DNA of 64,000 nt from Epinephelus fuscoguttatus. Its lineage: Eukaryota > Chordata > Actinopteri > Perciformes > Serranidae. Position 1 is the stretch's first letter, and each line of letters opens with the position of its first letter. Of the stretch, positions 10,621-23,700 are shown one piece after another. The stretch is from NCBI RefSeq assembly GCF_011397635.1, contig NC_064759.1, positions 23,336,428 through 23,400,427 on the forward strand, written 5' to 3'. The position numbers and the translations under genes were made by a program. The notes under the pieces were generated by a model that had not been told where the DNA came from, ran no database searches, and worked only from the letters and a program-made list of their open reading frames with translations.

Positions 10621-11845
10621 ATAAAATTGAAGGTGTGGTGTGTCAGTGGTTCTACCTTGCAAATTAGATCATTCATTAATCCCAAGGACAAGTGAAAACA
10701 AGTGCTCTCAAAGCCGCAGTAGAGTTTGGATTTCCAGTCAACCCCTGGCTGCATGGCAGATTAGATGCTACATGCTAGGGACTACTTTCCATTTGACGAT
10801 GAGACTGACTTCATGATGGAAGCAGAAAATAACAGCAGAGAGGGCGAGAAATGACTTTTACGACATTATATATTCAAGGTGCATAGAATGCTATGACAGT
10901 ATGTAAAGGACGTAAATAAGTTGCCTTGGTTAGGCTGATGGCTTGTCACAGTACACAGAGTGACACTTTCTAGACAGGTGTAAATGGCTTTCAGCTGCAG
11001 TCTTCACTGGAGTGGTAGTAACATATGCACAGTTTAGAGTTGATATAACAAAAGAAGAAAAGAACTGATAGGAGAATTCCCAGAATAAACATGCAGATGA
11101 AATCACACATGATAATTGGGTTAAACTGCTAAAGTAGAGGCCTTATGTTCACCTGGCAGCCCTGACGATCACAGTTAACACAGAACAGCTGCGGAAATGT
11201 TCCCTGGTCAGCGATCTTTAATCAGCAGATGTCAGCTCATGATACTTCCAGGTCAGTACATGCCACCAAATACATGCCAGTGTCTCCTGTATGTGGCCGG
11301 GAACCCTTCAGTTGGTGAGTTTGGCACACACCTTTGTCAGCTGGAGTAAGGGAAACAACTGTACCTATGTTCTTTGCAGCAAGTTGTTCCAGGCTCAATT
11401 TAGCAAACCACAAAACTGAAAATCAAGTTTTGCCACAAATCGTCCCACAGCATGATTTTATAAAAAATCCAATGAATCTACTTGAACCTAACAGACAGGA
11501 AAACCATTTGAAAATTTCTACATGGTTGCACTGACAGTAAATCTGATCATTCTGAAGATAACATAGCTCTATACAATCCAAGGACACTCTGATGAAGTGG
11601 GCTGCTTTGGTTCTTTCACAGTAAAAGAGGACATGCAGATATACAGCTCTTGTAGTAGAAACTAGATACACTGCAACGGGACACACACTGCTTCACTGTT
11701 TCCATCTATAAAACACAGACCCTGAATATGAATAAGCAGATAGAGAGAACAGATGGACAGTGGATACAGTAGCCTGCTAGTCCAGCTGGTTAATGTTGCA
11801 GTTTGTATATTTTTATGGGATCTATGTCAAATGCCCACTATCCTC
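10621..11845. other. Non-coding interval; nothing definite
   Basis: Short unrelated open frames only, no splice-paired exon and no recognised repeat. Confidence 0.4.
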
Positions 11846-11873
11846 ATTCTTCTTCTTCTTCTTCTTCTTCTTT
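11846..11873 (+). repeat. (CTT)n microsatellite
   Basis: Continuous run of ttc units. Confidence 0.9.
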
Positions 11874-12718
11874 TAACCAGATGAACCAGTAAGAACTAAT
11901 ATAATTGCCAGAATAAATGTTGGTATTGTACATTTCTGCAAACCACAGATATACAGTGGCATGCAAAAGTCTGAGCACAAATAAACATCATTGAATATCT
12001 GTGGATAGGCCTCAAAAGAGGAAGTGCGGCCCAATAATCTCAAAGAACTAGAAACCTTTTTCAGGAAGCATGGGCAAAAATTCCCCAAAGAACTGAAAGA
12101 CTCCTAGCTTGAGAAAAAAAAGTGTTAGAAGCTGTACTTGCCAAAGGGGGCGCTACTAAGCACTGACCATGCAGGATGCCCAAGCTTTGGGCTGGTTGTA
12201 ACAAAGGGATAGTTGTAACACTCTCAGTTTGGCCAATTAGAAATGAGCTGTGGTGACATCATCAACATAGTCCATGCCCATTTACAATTGGAGCTCACTG
12301 GTGAAGCCACATGTCTCTGAGTCCAAATTTGTCTGTTCTAGAGCCAAAAAACAGTTTTTCAGGTGAGAAACCAAACATTTTCATCACAATTGTTTTTTGC
12401 ATAGTGTCCATTGTGTTGTATGTACAATTGTTTCACTTACATAAGTAGTAGTTTCTCTAGTTTAATTTGATGTGTTTCATTAGTGGTAGCTTTGAAGCTA
12501 AATGCTAAAAACGGTTAGCTCTTTCATAGCTGCTAGGCATGGGGAGGGTTGTAACAGTTTTTAAAAAGTGGGGATTTTGGGCCCACGAAGCCTGCACCCC
12601 AGGCAAGGACATCTACATTTGTTACAACTGCTAATCAGATTAAAATAGGCTATAGGTATTATGCCTTAGTTTGCTCAGATAATAGTTACTCTTCAAAAGT
12701 GTTTATTGTTCTGTTCAA

Positions 12719-12856
12719 ATGCTGTTCAAACGTCAACCTCATTCACGCTATGACACACACACACACAGGTTAATACTTTATTATCTTCGAAAGTGTTTTT
12801 ATCTTCAAAAGTGTTGTTCAATAGTTAAAATGCTGTTCAAACGTCAACCTCATTCA
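12719..12856 (+). repeat. Partial tandem duplication, period 111 bp
   Basis: The segment starting atgctgttcaaacgtcaacc occurs at 12719-12745 and again at 12830-12856, with related flanks (cttcaaaagtgtt) and a short CA run after the first copy. Confidence 0.75.
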
Positions 12857-12879
12857 GGCTACAACGCATGCACGCACAT

Positions 12880-12934
<55 letters not shown>
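12880..12934 (+). repeat. (CA)n microsatellite
   Basis: About 27 uninterrupted CA units. Confidence 0.97.
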
Positions 12935-12935
<1 letters not shown>

Positions 12936-14419
12936 TAATATTTTATTATTCTTTATTTTATTTATTTTATGTATATATATTTTTATTTATTTTATTGTAC
13001 TTATTTTTTGTATTTATGTTATACATTTCTATTTATTTTAATATTATAATTATTGTATTCTTACAAGTTTATTGTTCCTTCTTTATTGTTCATTGAAGTG
13101 CTTGAATACATTTAGCCTATTGTGAATCTTCTTCAACCATTTTGGAGCGAAAACGCCTAAAATGACATACCCAAATTAAAATGACTGTAGCCTCTGAACC
13201 GCTCTGACTACATGCATGCATGAGGTCTTGCCAGAAAGCAAACTCTCTGAAGTTTCTTGTGAAACACTCTAGGTGATACAGAGACAGAGTAATGGGCCTC
13301 TGAAGTCAGTAAAAAGATTTTGCCTAAAATAAAATAAAAAATGATTTTCAGGATGAATAACTGTCTGTGGCTTCATCTGAGCAGGTAAATGACACTGTGG
13401 GGCTGTAGGCACACTATCAATGAACATTTGTGTCAAATTTGAAGAAGATTGCTCAAAGTATGACCGTTCTACAGTGTTTTTTTTCCATGAAAAGATCCTG
13501 GCGGAGCTCCAAAAGACAGAGCGCTCACTCTGCTTCAAAACAGTACTATCAGTGATCAAACAACACTCAGCCAGCTTCAGACATTGTACCTTATTGAAAT
13601 TAGGTGTGATTATGATAGCTGATGTTGTTTATGACAGAAACACCATAAAATATCACCAAATAAAGCCATATGAAACGTGAAAGTTGAGATCCCACTTTCT
13701 AGGCAGTATATCTCAGTCAAAAATAGTGGTAGGAGTGAGACTCTTACCTTTTATAAAACAGCAACGTCTCCACTGACGGCTCCGCATGAGCTCGAGTAAT
13801 CCTTTAACTTTTCCCTTCGAAAAACATGACATGACTTGTCATCACTCATCGCGATTTTGGACTTCGTGTGTTTAGGCTGCTCTGGTGCGAAATACATAAT
13901 AAATAAAAGAAAAATGCTCTCAGCTTCTTGAATCCGGTGATGCCAAACATCACATCATTTGATGAGGTAGTGTGCCTGTGAGATACCATTTAACAGAGGA
14001 GGGAGGGAGAGCGGACGCCAGTGTCCAAGGGGAGTTAGAGAGGTCATTGTTACATCCATCCCCAGCTAGTGTTACAACTCACCCTGGTACTGGGGTACGT
14101 TGTAACAATATACCTCTTTGTATTTGACATTAATTTCCATAATCTGTGATGGTGTAGTAGAGGTCAAAGTGTGTGTTATTTATAGCAGACAAATATGGGT
14201 ACCACATATCAAAATTTAAGAGCTCTAACAAAAAACCCACTGAGTTACACTTGCCCAAAGAAAAAGTGTTACAATCATCCCTGGTCTCCCCTAATCTTGC
14301 TTAAAATATTGAAGAAATGCTTTTTGCCTTTTGGAAATCAGGCCATCTTTTCCTTGCTTAGCTAATCACAGTTAACAAAATTTTAACCAGGGGTGCTCAA
14401 ACTTTTGCATGCCACTGTA

Positions 14420-17380
14420 TTACATTCCATACGCAGCGGATATGTTGAAACATTACATTTCAATTTTTAATGTCATGTTGTGTCAACACTGTGGTTAATG
14501 TGTGGTTCGGTTCAAGCACATAAAACATTTGCTGTTAGAATAGCATCATGTTTTGGCTTACAGTACCAGGGACTTTTGTCACTGTCACTATAAAAACAGC
14601 TGCTCATATTTGCACTATTATTAAAAAACATTGGTTTTGCTGGTCTCAAACAGTCTGCTGCTATCTGCTGCTTGGCAGCCAGATAAGGTGTCTTGCCATC
14701 CACCATCCACTCCTCCTGATGAGAAACTCAGCTCATATGTAATCTGAACTACGGTGTACATATAAAACGTAAGAACACTTTATTCTATACCTAGTTTCAC
14801 GCAGGCTGTCAGGTTTCTGTGTCCTAATATTGAAGGCAAACGCACAGCATAGAAGTGGTATTTCATCAGCATTGTGATATATGAGAAGCCTTTGTTGGCA
14901 TGACAACAAACTTACACGTTCAAATAGAATATGCAAACCAGTAAATTATAACCTAGAAATATTGGCCTTATATCAACTCTTCTCTTGTGTATAATGCGCA
15001 GTGATGTTGAGGGAGCTGAATTCTATTTATGCCACAAAGCTGTGATGAAGAATGTGTTTGCTAGCTGTTAACAAATTAAATCAGTTTGTGTTTCCATCAT
15101 ATTTCTTATGTTGGAGTTTGACATAGTGTATATAAATATGTTTGCCTCGTAAGTCGAGGTGAATGAGGAAGTCATTTGTGAGATGAACCTCCACTGCTTC
15201 AAACCCTGCCCACCGGAGTTGAAGATGACAGAGGGCTAAAACAGCACATGAAGGAAATTTTCCAGCTTTCTTGTGTGCATGTCAAGATTTGCATGAATCT
15301 GGCATCTAGTAGTACAACGTGGTGTTTTTCTTTCCATGTGCTGTTAACCCTGCTCAGGGTGCAGGACAGTGCAGTGCTGGCAGCAAATGGAGGAGACTGT
15401 TTTGTGTGCTGGTGTGAAAACGTGCACCACAAAAAAAAAGGATATAAAGAAAAGAGGACTGATGTCAGATGGGTGTGCAGCCGACTCATTTCTGTTGGAT
15501 TCGTTGTGGCCTGTGATGTCTGCGAGGCCAAGATTTCTTTCTTTGATGGCTTGTGTGCCTGTCGTTTCACATTAAATCATGTACTTCATGAGATTAATAT
15601 AATCTTTAACCATATTTCAAAAATAAAGCTTGATTTGTTTAGTAAGCATTTCAAAGAATTGTGTATTTATGAACAAAATATGTGTTGTTTCACACTTCTT
15701 ATGAGTCAACAAACCACAGGAGACACCTTTCTTCTTTCAAGAGCAGAAGAAGAACTCCACATCCTTTCTAGTCTCCTGAGATAAAACATTGATGACCCAA
15801 CATAGATAGCGTTTATATTACTGTCAGTCTCCCTGACTGGTGCCATCCATAGTGTTATCTTATCCTTTCAAGGATTAATATACCTTTTCAAGTTTAATGA
15901 GATAAGAGACCTGGGGGAGTTCTCCCCCTGCTGTGTTCAAAGATCATCCGGCCTGAGGAACTGCTTTATCTCAGCCACTGATTGACCTGGCTGATAGGTG
16001 ATACTGAGGAACCACAGTGGCCGAGGGAAGTGGCCTCTCCACTGAGGAGATGGGGACTGGCAAACTTGGCCTCTGCTGTCTGAGAGAATCCCATCAGTGG
16101 GGCTCTGGCGTCCCTGGGATGCCGTCTCCTCCCTTTGATTCCTCAGACCAGGCACTTTTACGTGCCCACCTCCCTCACACCGTCCAATCCAGAGCCCATA
16201 AAGCAAGTCTGCTGCTCTCCAGCTAGTTGGACAGGACGTGTTTGTAAGTGTTGCCTGAACGCACCGCCAGGCAAAATGACACCCAGAGGGCTCGTAAGAC
16301 TTGTGATTTCTTCTCCAAGCCCATGCCAAGAGACCAGTTTGAGCTCCAGCTCAGTTCTCCTAAAATTTTGCCATTTGTGGCTTGTGACCATGGACCACTG
16401 GGGTTTGTCTCATGATCTACACGGCACGGTAATACGATGTATTGACTAGGGATATAATCATAAGGGAAACAGAGAAAGCCAGTAATAATGGCCCGAGTGA
16501 AACACCACATAATAACCCCGCTCTTCAAAGGAAAATTGTTCCTGAAAAAATATTCAGATCTCCAGCAAACCTCCTAACAACAATGATATAATCGTTCAAA
16601 TAAATTATCATTCAACAAACATTCATTCAACACTTTCATGGAAAGTGTGACAAATTTCTTATTCTCTGGTTTGTTTCTACATTTTAAGATATTCCAGGAG
16701 ATTTAAGACACAAGATAGCGAGGTCTGAGGAATGCAGCCTGAGGGAGCATTGCTCCGGGGAAATATTTTTCAAGGAGGGTTTAAGGGCTCTCTCATTATC
16801 ACTATATATTGAGAGAATAAAACGGGGGGCCCCTGAAAAGGTCCCCGAGGCATCTGCATGCAAGGGAGTTCATGCCACGCACTATATCACAGGCTAATCT
16901 CTGAGGGAATCATCTGTGTGTGTGGATACATGAGGCACGTGTTGGTGGAGTAGCAGGTCGGAGACAGTGGGGAAAGCAGGGCTCCAAGCTCCATTAATGT
17001 TGCTGCTGCCATGTTTGCTCATCTGTGCAATTTCCAAATAACGTCATCACTCAGATACACTGGAGGATACGCCTGATGCCTGTGGGCTGTCTCATTTTAA
17101 ATTTACTGCTACTATGTAAGATTTCATAGTTTGAGGTAGTCATAGATATAATCTGTACTGAAGTGATACTTTTTCTAAACAGTTTTGTAAAAATTAGTTT
17201 ATTTTTGATCCATTTTGGGAAAATGATGTTGTTCAAACTCTATGATTATGTACAGCTAAAATTAAGTATACGGGTTACAGTTCTCTCACATGAAATCATA
17301 TTATCATAAAGCTATTTTTTCACTATGTTCTCAGTCTTCCCATGAAAGCTGTATTTTAAACATCAGGCACCCAGTGGTTC
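14420..17380. other. Non-coding interval with repeat-poor stretches
   Basis: No gene supported. The longest frame (15248-15784, 178 codons) shows no domain, no codon pattern and no homology I recognise. The stretch 15780-16440 is balanced in composition, non-repetitive and CpG-containing, so it is a candidate for conserved regulatory DNA. Confidence 0.35.
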
Positions 17381-17973
17381 TGCCAAGGGATGGCCACCTC
17401 AACACATTCTCACTCCCACCTCATTAAATACAGAGAGAACTTGGACACTTGGTTCAGTGGCCCTACACATCAAAATTTGACACTCCAAGTACCCCTCCAG
17501 CATCCATTTTGGACGCTCAGGGACAGCGGGTCAGTTTACACTCGTTACGTTTTTATTAAAATAACTCAACTGACTTTTGGTTTCACACAAACAGCAGTCC
17601 CCTGGGTGAAAGTCCAGAGTTTGTTTGACCAATCCACCTCAAATGCAGACTTTCTCGCTCTTTTTACTACGGCAGTTGCGCAGAGTGTCAAATGCTGCTG
17701 CTCGGTGCGTCTCATACCATTCCTGAAGGGTGCCTCCGTGTGTTGGTATCTGGTGCTGAGGGCCACTGACCAAGCATCAGTATTTGATGAGTTGGGAGTG
17801 AGACCCGTTGCCCATCTACATCAGGTTTGCTTTGAATGTTTATAGCAACATGGTTACTCTTTTCTCCTGGTGTTAAAATTCATAGAGCAGAAGTGACAAT
17901 GTGCTGGGCTCGTGTTGCACACCTGAGCACAAAGAAGACTCTCAGGCGTGCATGAGTTTAAGATCCTTTACTT

Positions 17974-18077
17974 CTGTAAACACAGAAACACAAGCACATC
18001 AGCACGACCACATCGCGACATGCAGGCTGGCTGGGGGGTCCACTGATTAATTAGCGCTAGCTTGCACCTCACTTAAA
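17974..18077 (+). repeat. 104 bp perfect direct repeat, copy A
   Basis: Starts ctgtaaacacagaaac and ends gcacctcacttaaa. Every base equals 18383-18486. Identity over 104 bp in otherwise decayed DNA implies a recent duplication or paired terminal repeats of a small element. Confidence 0.95.
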
Positions 18078-18382
18078 CTAACCAGTCCCGTTCCTGACAA
18101 ACTGACATTAAACAAAATATGCGCTTGTGCTTTAACACTTAGCTAACACACTGATAACATTTGGCACACTCACACAACTCATATTTCAGTAGGTAACGCT
18201 TTTGATGTTGTGATTCACCATTTACTCCTGTTAGGTGAAGCACGTTTTCATCAGACTTTTACTCAACTTGCAAAATGCTGAACAGCAACACACATTTGCA
18301 TTACAGTCTCTTATTATTACACACACTGTATGCTCACGTGTCACAACATCATATTCAACATATTTCCATACTTTCAGCTCAC

Positions 18383-18486
18383 CTGTAAACACAGAAACAC
18401 AAGCACATCAGCACGACCACATCGCGACATGCAGGCTGGCTGGGGGGTCCACTGATTAATTAGCGCTAGCTTGCACCTCACTTAAA
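18383..18486 (+). repeat. 104 bp perfect direct repeat, copy B
   Basis: Second identical copy; the start-to-start distance from copy A is 409 bp. The flanks differ (tactt before A, tcac before B; ctaacc after A, ggaccc after B), so the duplication is exactly bounded. Confidence 0.95.
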
Positions 18487-18904
18487 GGACCCTTAGGCTG
18501 CCTCAAAGTGCCTGTGAAGAGCTTTACTCATTTTATACACATTCTAACCCACTGCAAATATTAGCTGATCTTATGCACAAAAATAAGATTACAAATAAAT
18601 ACAAATAATGACAGCCAAATAATGAGAAAATAGTACACACGTAATACAAACTAAGAATAGGGGGTGTCCGCTTATATTGCCCACATTACTATGAGTCCCA
18701 CACTTGAACAGTGGAGGTTCTCAAAGGCCTTTTAGTGTTTGGTAGATTGGATGACAAATAACATCATGTAAGTCATGCGCACATACTTATCACTCATCCT
18801 GACCTTTTCCTTTTTATTTGAGAATTTTATATTTCCTTTGTCAATGTAAAAAGTAAGCAAATGCAAAAATAAATAAATTAATTAAGTGATTAATTGATCA
18901 ATTA

Positions 18905-19126
18905 ATTTTGATATACTTTATTAATCTCCCTGAGGGGAAATTCAATTTTTTCACTCTTGCTTGTCAATTACACACAGGTCCGAAAGACACACACATGCAC
19001 AAACAGGACCTATACATGCACAAAGTAGAGCGATGTCAGAGTGAGGGGCTGTCTTGGTCAGGCGCCCTGAGTGGTTGGGGGGTTCGGTGCCTCACTCAAG
19101 GGCACCTAGGCAGTGCCCTTGACAGT
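18905..19126. repeat. LINE/SINE-like 3' segment of common teleost type
   Basis: Contains 'actttattaatctccctgaggggaaatt' (in parts) and 'ggttcggtgcctcactcaaggg', both recurrent in fish repeats. It adjoins the LINE coding remnant at 19127-19510 and may be part of the same or a neighbouring insertion. The class is not certain. Confidence 0.5.
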
Positions 19127-19510
19127 TTAGGGTGGGACAAAGGCCATTTTGAGGAGATGGGTCTTCAGCTGTTTTTTAAAAATTTCTATAGAGACCGCAG
19201 ACCGTAAATCTAATGGAAGAGAGTTCCATAGTGTTGGAGCCACGACTTCAAAGGCACAATCACGTTTTGTTTTGGTCCTGTTCTGAAGACCTAAGGGACC
19301 TACTGACAATATGTGGATGGTGAAGATCACTAATGTATTCAGGTGCCTGACCGTGGAGGGCTCCGTACATGAGAACAAGTATTTTGAAGTGAATCCTGAA
19401 CCTGATGGGAAACCAGTGTAAAGCATCTAAAATGAGAGTAATGTGGGTAGATGTGTTAGACCTAGTTAACAGCCTAGCAGCAGCGTTCTGGATTATTTGA
19501 AGACGATTCA
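19127..19510 (-). mobile_element. Non-LTR retrotransposon (LINE) ORF2 C-terminal remnant
   Basis: On the - strand three frames carry successive pieces of one reverse-transcriptase C-terminal region. They are IQNAAARLLTRSN (about 19505-19465), LHWFPIRFRIHFKILVLMYG and ALHGQAPEYISDL, then CAFEVVAPTLWNSLPLDLRS and FKKQLKTHLLKMAF (19127-19270). This order (..NAAARLLT..LHWLPV..VYKALHG..APxLWNSLP..FKxxLKTHLF) is typical of fish jockey/L2-like LINE proteins. The frame changes make it a dead fragment. The exact clade is not assigned. Confidence 0.8.
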
Positions 19511-20560
19511 GAGAAGATTAACAGCTAAAGCAGGAGAGGCACGAGAAATAATTAAAGGCTTAGGAAATGACACGCGATCTGGACCTTGTGTCGAGATTTC
19601 TTTTGTCAAATTGGACAATTCTTAATAGTTATAACCCCCTTTATTGTTGTAAATGAAAGCAAAGCCTGATGTATGGAGTTAATTATGGATCTGTTCTTCC
19701 AGAGGACAAATCAAATTAAGGCGGCCATGTATTTGAATTATGCTTCACTTTTGCAAAAGTTGTTTGTCTTTGCTGTGTGAAACCACAGTGAAATCCTGAG
19801 GGAGCATGAAAAGTTTGAGGTAAACGTTTCTGGACAATATATGAGCTCTGCAAAGTTTAAGAAGTCAGTAGCCTACGGTCATGATGTGCCCTGGAGAGTC
19901 ACTGTATAATTCACATAATTCATAATGAGGAATGAACGACACAGTTTCATGTTGTGTGACTGGTTTTGGGTGGAGGCCAGACTGTGAAACAGCACTGTGA
20001 CAGATCCACGGTGCTACATCACAGTTTTAACAGAACAGCCACAGTGTAGGCATGTTGTTGACTGAACATAACGCACCACTAATGTAATGTAAGAATGTGT
20101 TACCCGACCAGACGGGAATGTGTGCCCACGCTGGTGCTAAGAGTCGTGACAGAGCATTTCTCTTGACAAAGTGGGAAATCACCATCTATACGAGGGGATC
20201 ATGTGATTTAAATGCATAGGATGCCACAAATTGTGGTACACTGGAGTAAATGGCAGTTCCCCTCATGTTTTGAAGTTCAGCTGGCACTGCCACCTCATAT
20301 GGCCTGGTGTTAATCTGCCATGAACAAGCCTGCATTATGCCAAGAGTGTAGTAGAAGTGAGTGGGAAACAGGTGGCCTCGACTTTCTCTCATTCCTGGTC
20401 TGAGCGCTGGCTTCTGGACGCAAAGTTGGACAGCCTGCATTCTTCTGGGGGAATTTCCTCCCAAGCCACTTTATTAGTGAGTGAAAATAAACCTCAAATA
20501 TTACTCAAGTGTTTACATATGTGGATTGGTGCAATACAGAGTCAAATTTAGGGACTGGGC
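19511..20560. other. Non-coding interval; nothing definite
   Basis: No recognised gene or repeat. Short frames only. Confidence 0.35.
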
Positions 20561-20790
20561 TTAAAGGACAAGTTCATCATTTTTGGTAAATTTGCTTATT
20601 CGTTTCATACTGATAGTTGTGTGAGAAGATTGATACCACTCTCATGGTTGTGTGATAAATATAAAGCTACCACCAACAGCTGATTAGCTTAGCTTTAGAC
20701 AAAGATTTGAATCAGGGGGACACAGTTGGCCTGACCTCCCCAAAGATAACAAAATTAAACTACCTACACCTTTAATGCTGACTTATTAAT
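20561..20790 (+). repeat. GACATTTTGG dispersed repeat, copy 1
   Basis: Contains, in order, 'attgataccactctcatg', 'agctgattagcttagctt', 'caaagat' and 'aacaaaatt'. The same order occurs at 28518-28745 and, inverted, at 30545-30738. I recognise it as a common teleost dispersed repeat but do not name the class. Confidence 0.65.
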
Positions 20791-23700
20791 TTGTCAAAGT
20801 TCCAGTGGGGTATAATATAAACAGTGCAGGCAGTGCAGATGGACTGGGGCTTGTAGAGTGAGGGGGCCTGTTGAGAGAGCGGGCTCTCCAACAGTATGTT
20901 GGGTGGAAAACAGGACCTCGCAAATGATCACGCCTTTGTTCAAAGAGGCTGCCGTGCGAAAGTCAAAGATTTAAATCATTACCAAAAGACACTTAAAGCG
21001 ACACTTACCTTTCTGGAAATTTTTACACTTTTACACTACGTAATCTGATGGCACACTGAAATGTAAGTGAATTCCACCAGAGATACAAAGTCATAGTTGC
21101 ACCATTCTCACATGGTTCTAAGAAAACTCTGACCAATCACTGGATTTGGACCAAATGCAATGACTGGCCGAGTGTCCTGTCTGTCTTCCCCATGTGGAGG
21201 CCTCCGACTGACGTAACCGCTCACGTAACATCTCCTGATTCCGGTTGAGTTTTAAAACTCTGGGGTTGCGTTTGACTGTCTTGGTTGTAATGTTAATCCA
21301 TGTTACACTTGCTCTCCTTTTCCGTGTATCTAACGTTACCTTGCCAACGCCTACGTCTATCATAGACATAATGAGGACGTAATAGAGGAGGCCATTGGAG
21401 GGAGGTGGAGTTGCAGGAGGAGGGGCATGGGACTTACGAGGGAGGCGGGAGTTGTGGATGTTCAAATTTTCTCTAAGTGCTGTGTGAAATGCAAGAAAGG
21501 TAAGAGTAGCTTTAAGTTGACTGAGATTCTTCAAGTAGCGCAGTTGTTTTTTGTTTGTTTGTTTTGTCAGTCAGGGTGCAGTGTACTTCTTCTGTTTCCT
21601 CAGATTTAGTTGCAGAGTGTGCACACCTTGCTTTCACACTGCTTTCCGGTCCAGGCAGCTGCAGATCCAGACCCACGGTGAGTCTGAGTGAGACAGAGAG
21701 GAGGACAGATTTTGCCCAGTCAGGCTTTGAGATAACTTTTTAACATTTACAGTGCACAGCAATTTAATACAACCCACTATCTGGCTTTTATTTGATATCT
21801 TAGTGTCTAATAAAAGTTATTGCACATTTCTGATCGGTCGTTAGCATAGTTAGCATGCACAAGTTCTAGGTGTACTATTTGACATTGCTGTCTCCCTGAA
21901 CATCCTGCTGAACCCTGTTCAAACTCTCAAACTCTGTATGGAATAAAGGATAAATGGTCAACCATTTACATTGAACAGCCAAATCTGATTCAGCTGATGT
22001 AATTCTGGATCGTGTAGCCCTGCAAAGAACTCACATTACTTCAAAATGGTACCATTTGCATTATATACTCTCAAAAATGTGAACCCGTATCTGTCATTCT
22101 TTTTTAGTAAAATAGTCAGTAGTAATCTGGAACAAAATGATATGCTTATTTTATATAAATGATAAATAAAATATTAAAAACTATTGAATTAAACACATTG
22201 TTTCTTATTTTCTTTGTATTTTTGTCATATACAGATATGTAATGAGAATTGTGGGGTAATATGTATGTTGAATGCTGGCTAATGTAAGCAGAAAATCTGT
22301 CAAGTGTGCCTTTATATCTAGTGGCTAGGGCCCATCATAATAGTGTGCACTGGGAGCCATCATAACTTGGGAAGAGCATGAGTACTCGAATACTAGACAT
22401 AGCAAAAATGATACATCTGATAGATCCAATGTTGTAGGCATAATGGAGACCAAGCATGAGAGTGATTTTTGGAAGTATTTCGACAAAATAAACAAAGTAA
22501 ATCTGCAGTGGAAGCTATTTAGTTAGTTAACATGGCTCATTTCTACAGTCTTTGCAACACAGCAAGACCAGCTAACCCCAATCCCTACATGCATTTTCAT
22601 TTCAGACCCTATGTTTTTTGGGGAGTATTTAAGTTCACAATGATAATTTAATGTAAGTACTCAAATACATAAATTATTCAAATTGCCCATCCAAAGTCGT
22701 AACTGCCATATGTGACTGCATAGCTTATTTGTTTAATGGGTTTGGAGGCACTGTTTCCAGATTTCCAATGGACTGTGTTCTCTCCTCGTCAGCATAACAC
22801 AATATCTCCATAAATAACATTCTATTGTTATATCTGAAATAAAAAGAAAGCATAAATATAACTGTATATAAATTCCTCCACATATACATAAAAGACAACA
22901 GACGGTCTCTCTTGAAAGAATGTCTCATCTCATCTTCAAAAGACCTTGTCCACTGTTATCACTTATATCTTGGCCGCAGCACACAGTGTAATTCCATGGA
23001 TTTGAAGAAATTGATAGCAGATTGTCTGCGAGACTTCTTCTGGCACGAGAAAATGCGTAGTAACACATCACGACTGTCTGTTTTCTCGACTAAGTGGTAA
23101 AAAAAAAAAAAAAATCAGAAAGCTAATTTACTTTGTTACTAGAGGAGGATGAAGGGCTGTCGCTGTGTGGGGTTTTGGAAACGTTTCAGGTGGAAACTTG
23201 ATGAAAACAGGAAAGGATATTTTGGCTCTATATTGGGTGGAACCCACTGTGAGTTACAGGTTTAGGTTGCGGCTTTTTTGATTGGCTGCTATATGGGGAA
23301 AATCACTTTTATCCCTCAGAAGTAGAGAAAGTCACTGGTGATTACTGAAACCAGGCAGCTCTCAAGTGATTACTGCCATATACTCTTCTCCCTCAGCATC
23401 GTTTCTGCACAGGTAGTATGTTGTAACTCCAGTTTGTCTCACTAATAGACACAGTCAGGTGTCAGTCAACAATACGCAGACAGCCTGGGGAGTCATGGCA
23501 GCTCCAGCCCTCTGGTGCTGCACTTGGACGGAGATGAGAGAGCGCGGGGAGAGAGAAGGAGGCCTGCTTTCCATAAAGTTCTGGTATCCTGTGAGGCAGC
23601 TCCACTTCATAATCATAAATCGTCTAGATGGAAATTGGGGGTTCGTCATATCCCAACATAACAGGGAAGTTTCAAAATCAAAAGATGGACTGGCTGTTCT

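Larger units (their letters stand above)
12188..14292. mobile_element. Nested ~2.1 kb insertion with TTGTAACA-rich termini (putative non-autonomous DNA transposon)
   Basis: It interrupts the 3' part of the Tc1-like element. The left border reads gggatagttgtaacactctc. The reverse complement of the right border reads gggatgattgtaacactttt, giving an imperfect inverted repeat of about 25-30 bp. More TTGTAACA/TGTTACAA copies lie near both ends (12193-12218, 12545-12560, 12618-12628, 14049-14110, 14268-14276). The interior has no transposase-like frame. It holds a CA microsatellite (12880-12934), a 111 bp-period partial duplication and AT-rich DNA. Superfamily unknown. Confidence 0.6.
11954..14417 (+). 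mobile_element. Tc1-like transposon remnant with a nested insertion
   Basis: The left end cagtggcatgcaaaagtctg and the right end (..aacttttgcatgccactg) are inverted repeats of about 25 bp, each flanked by TA (11952-11953 and 14418-14419), the target used by Tc1/mariner elements. Just inside the left end, 11990-12110 still reads IEYLWIGLKRGSAAQ, stop, then NLFQEAWAKIPQ. This is the C-terminal part of a Tc1 transposase around its catalytic Glu. The rest of the transposase gene is deleted. The right 3' region (14293-14417) is typical Tc1 non-coding end sequence. Between about 12188 and 14292 lies another insertion, described separately. Confidence 0.85.

Noticed and set aside
15248..15784. 178-codon frame, nearly the longest in the window
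   Set aside because: The start context is ordinary, the peptide is Cys/Phe-rich without domain or repeat pattern, and no splice or promoter signal supports it.
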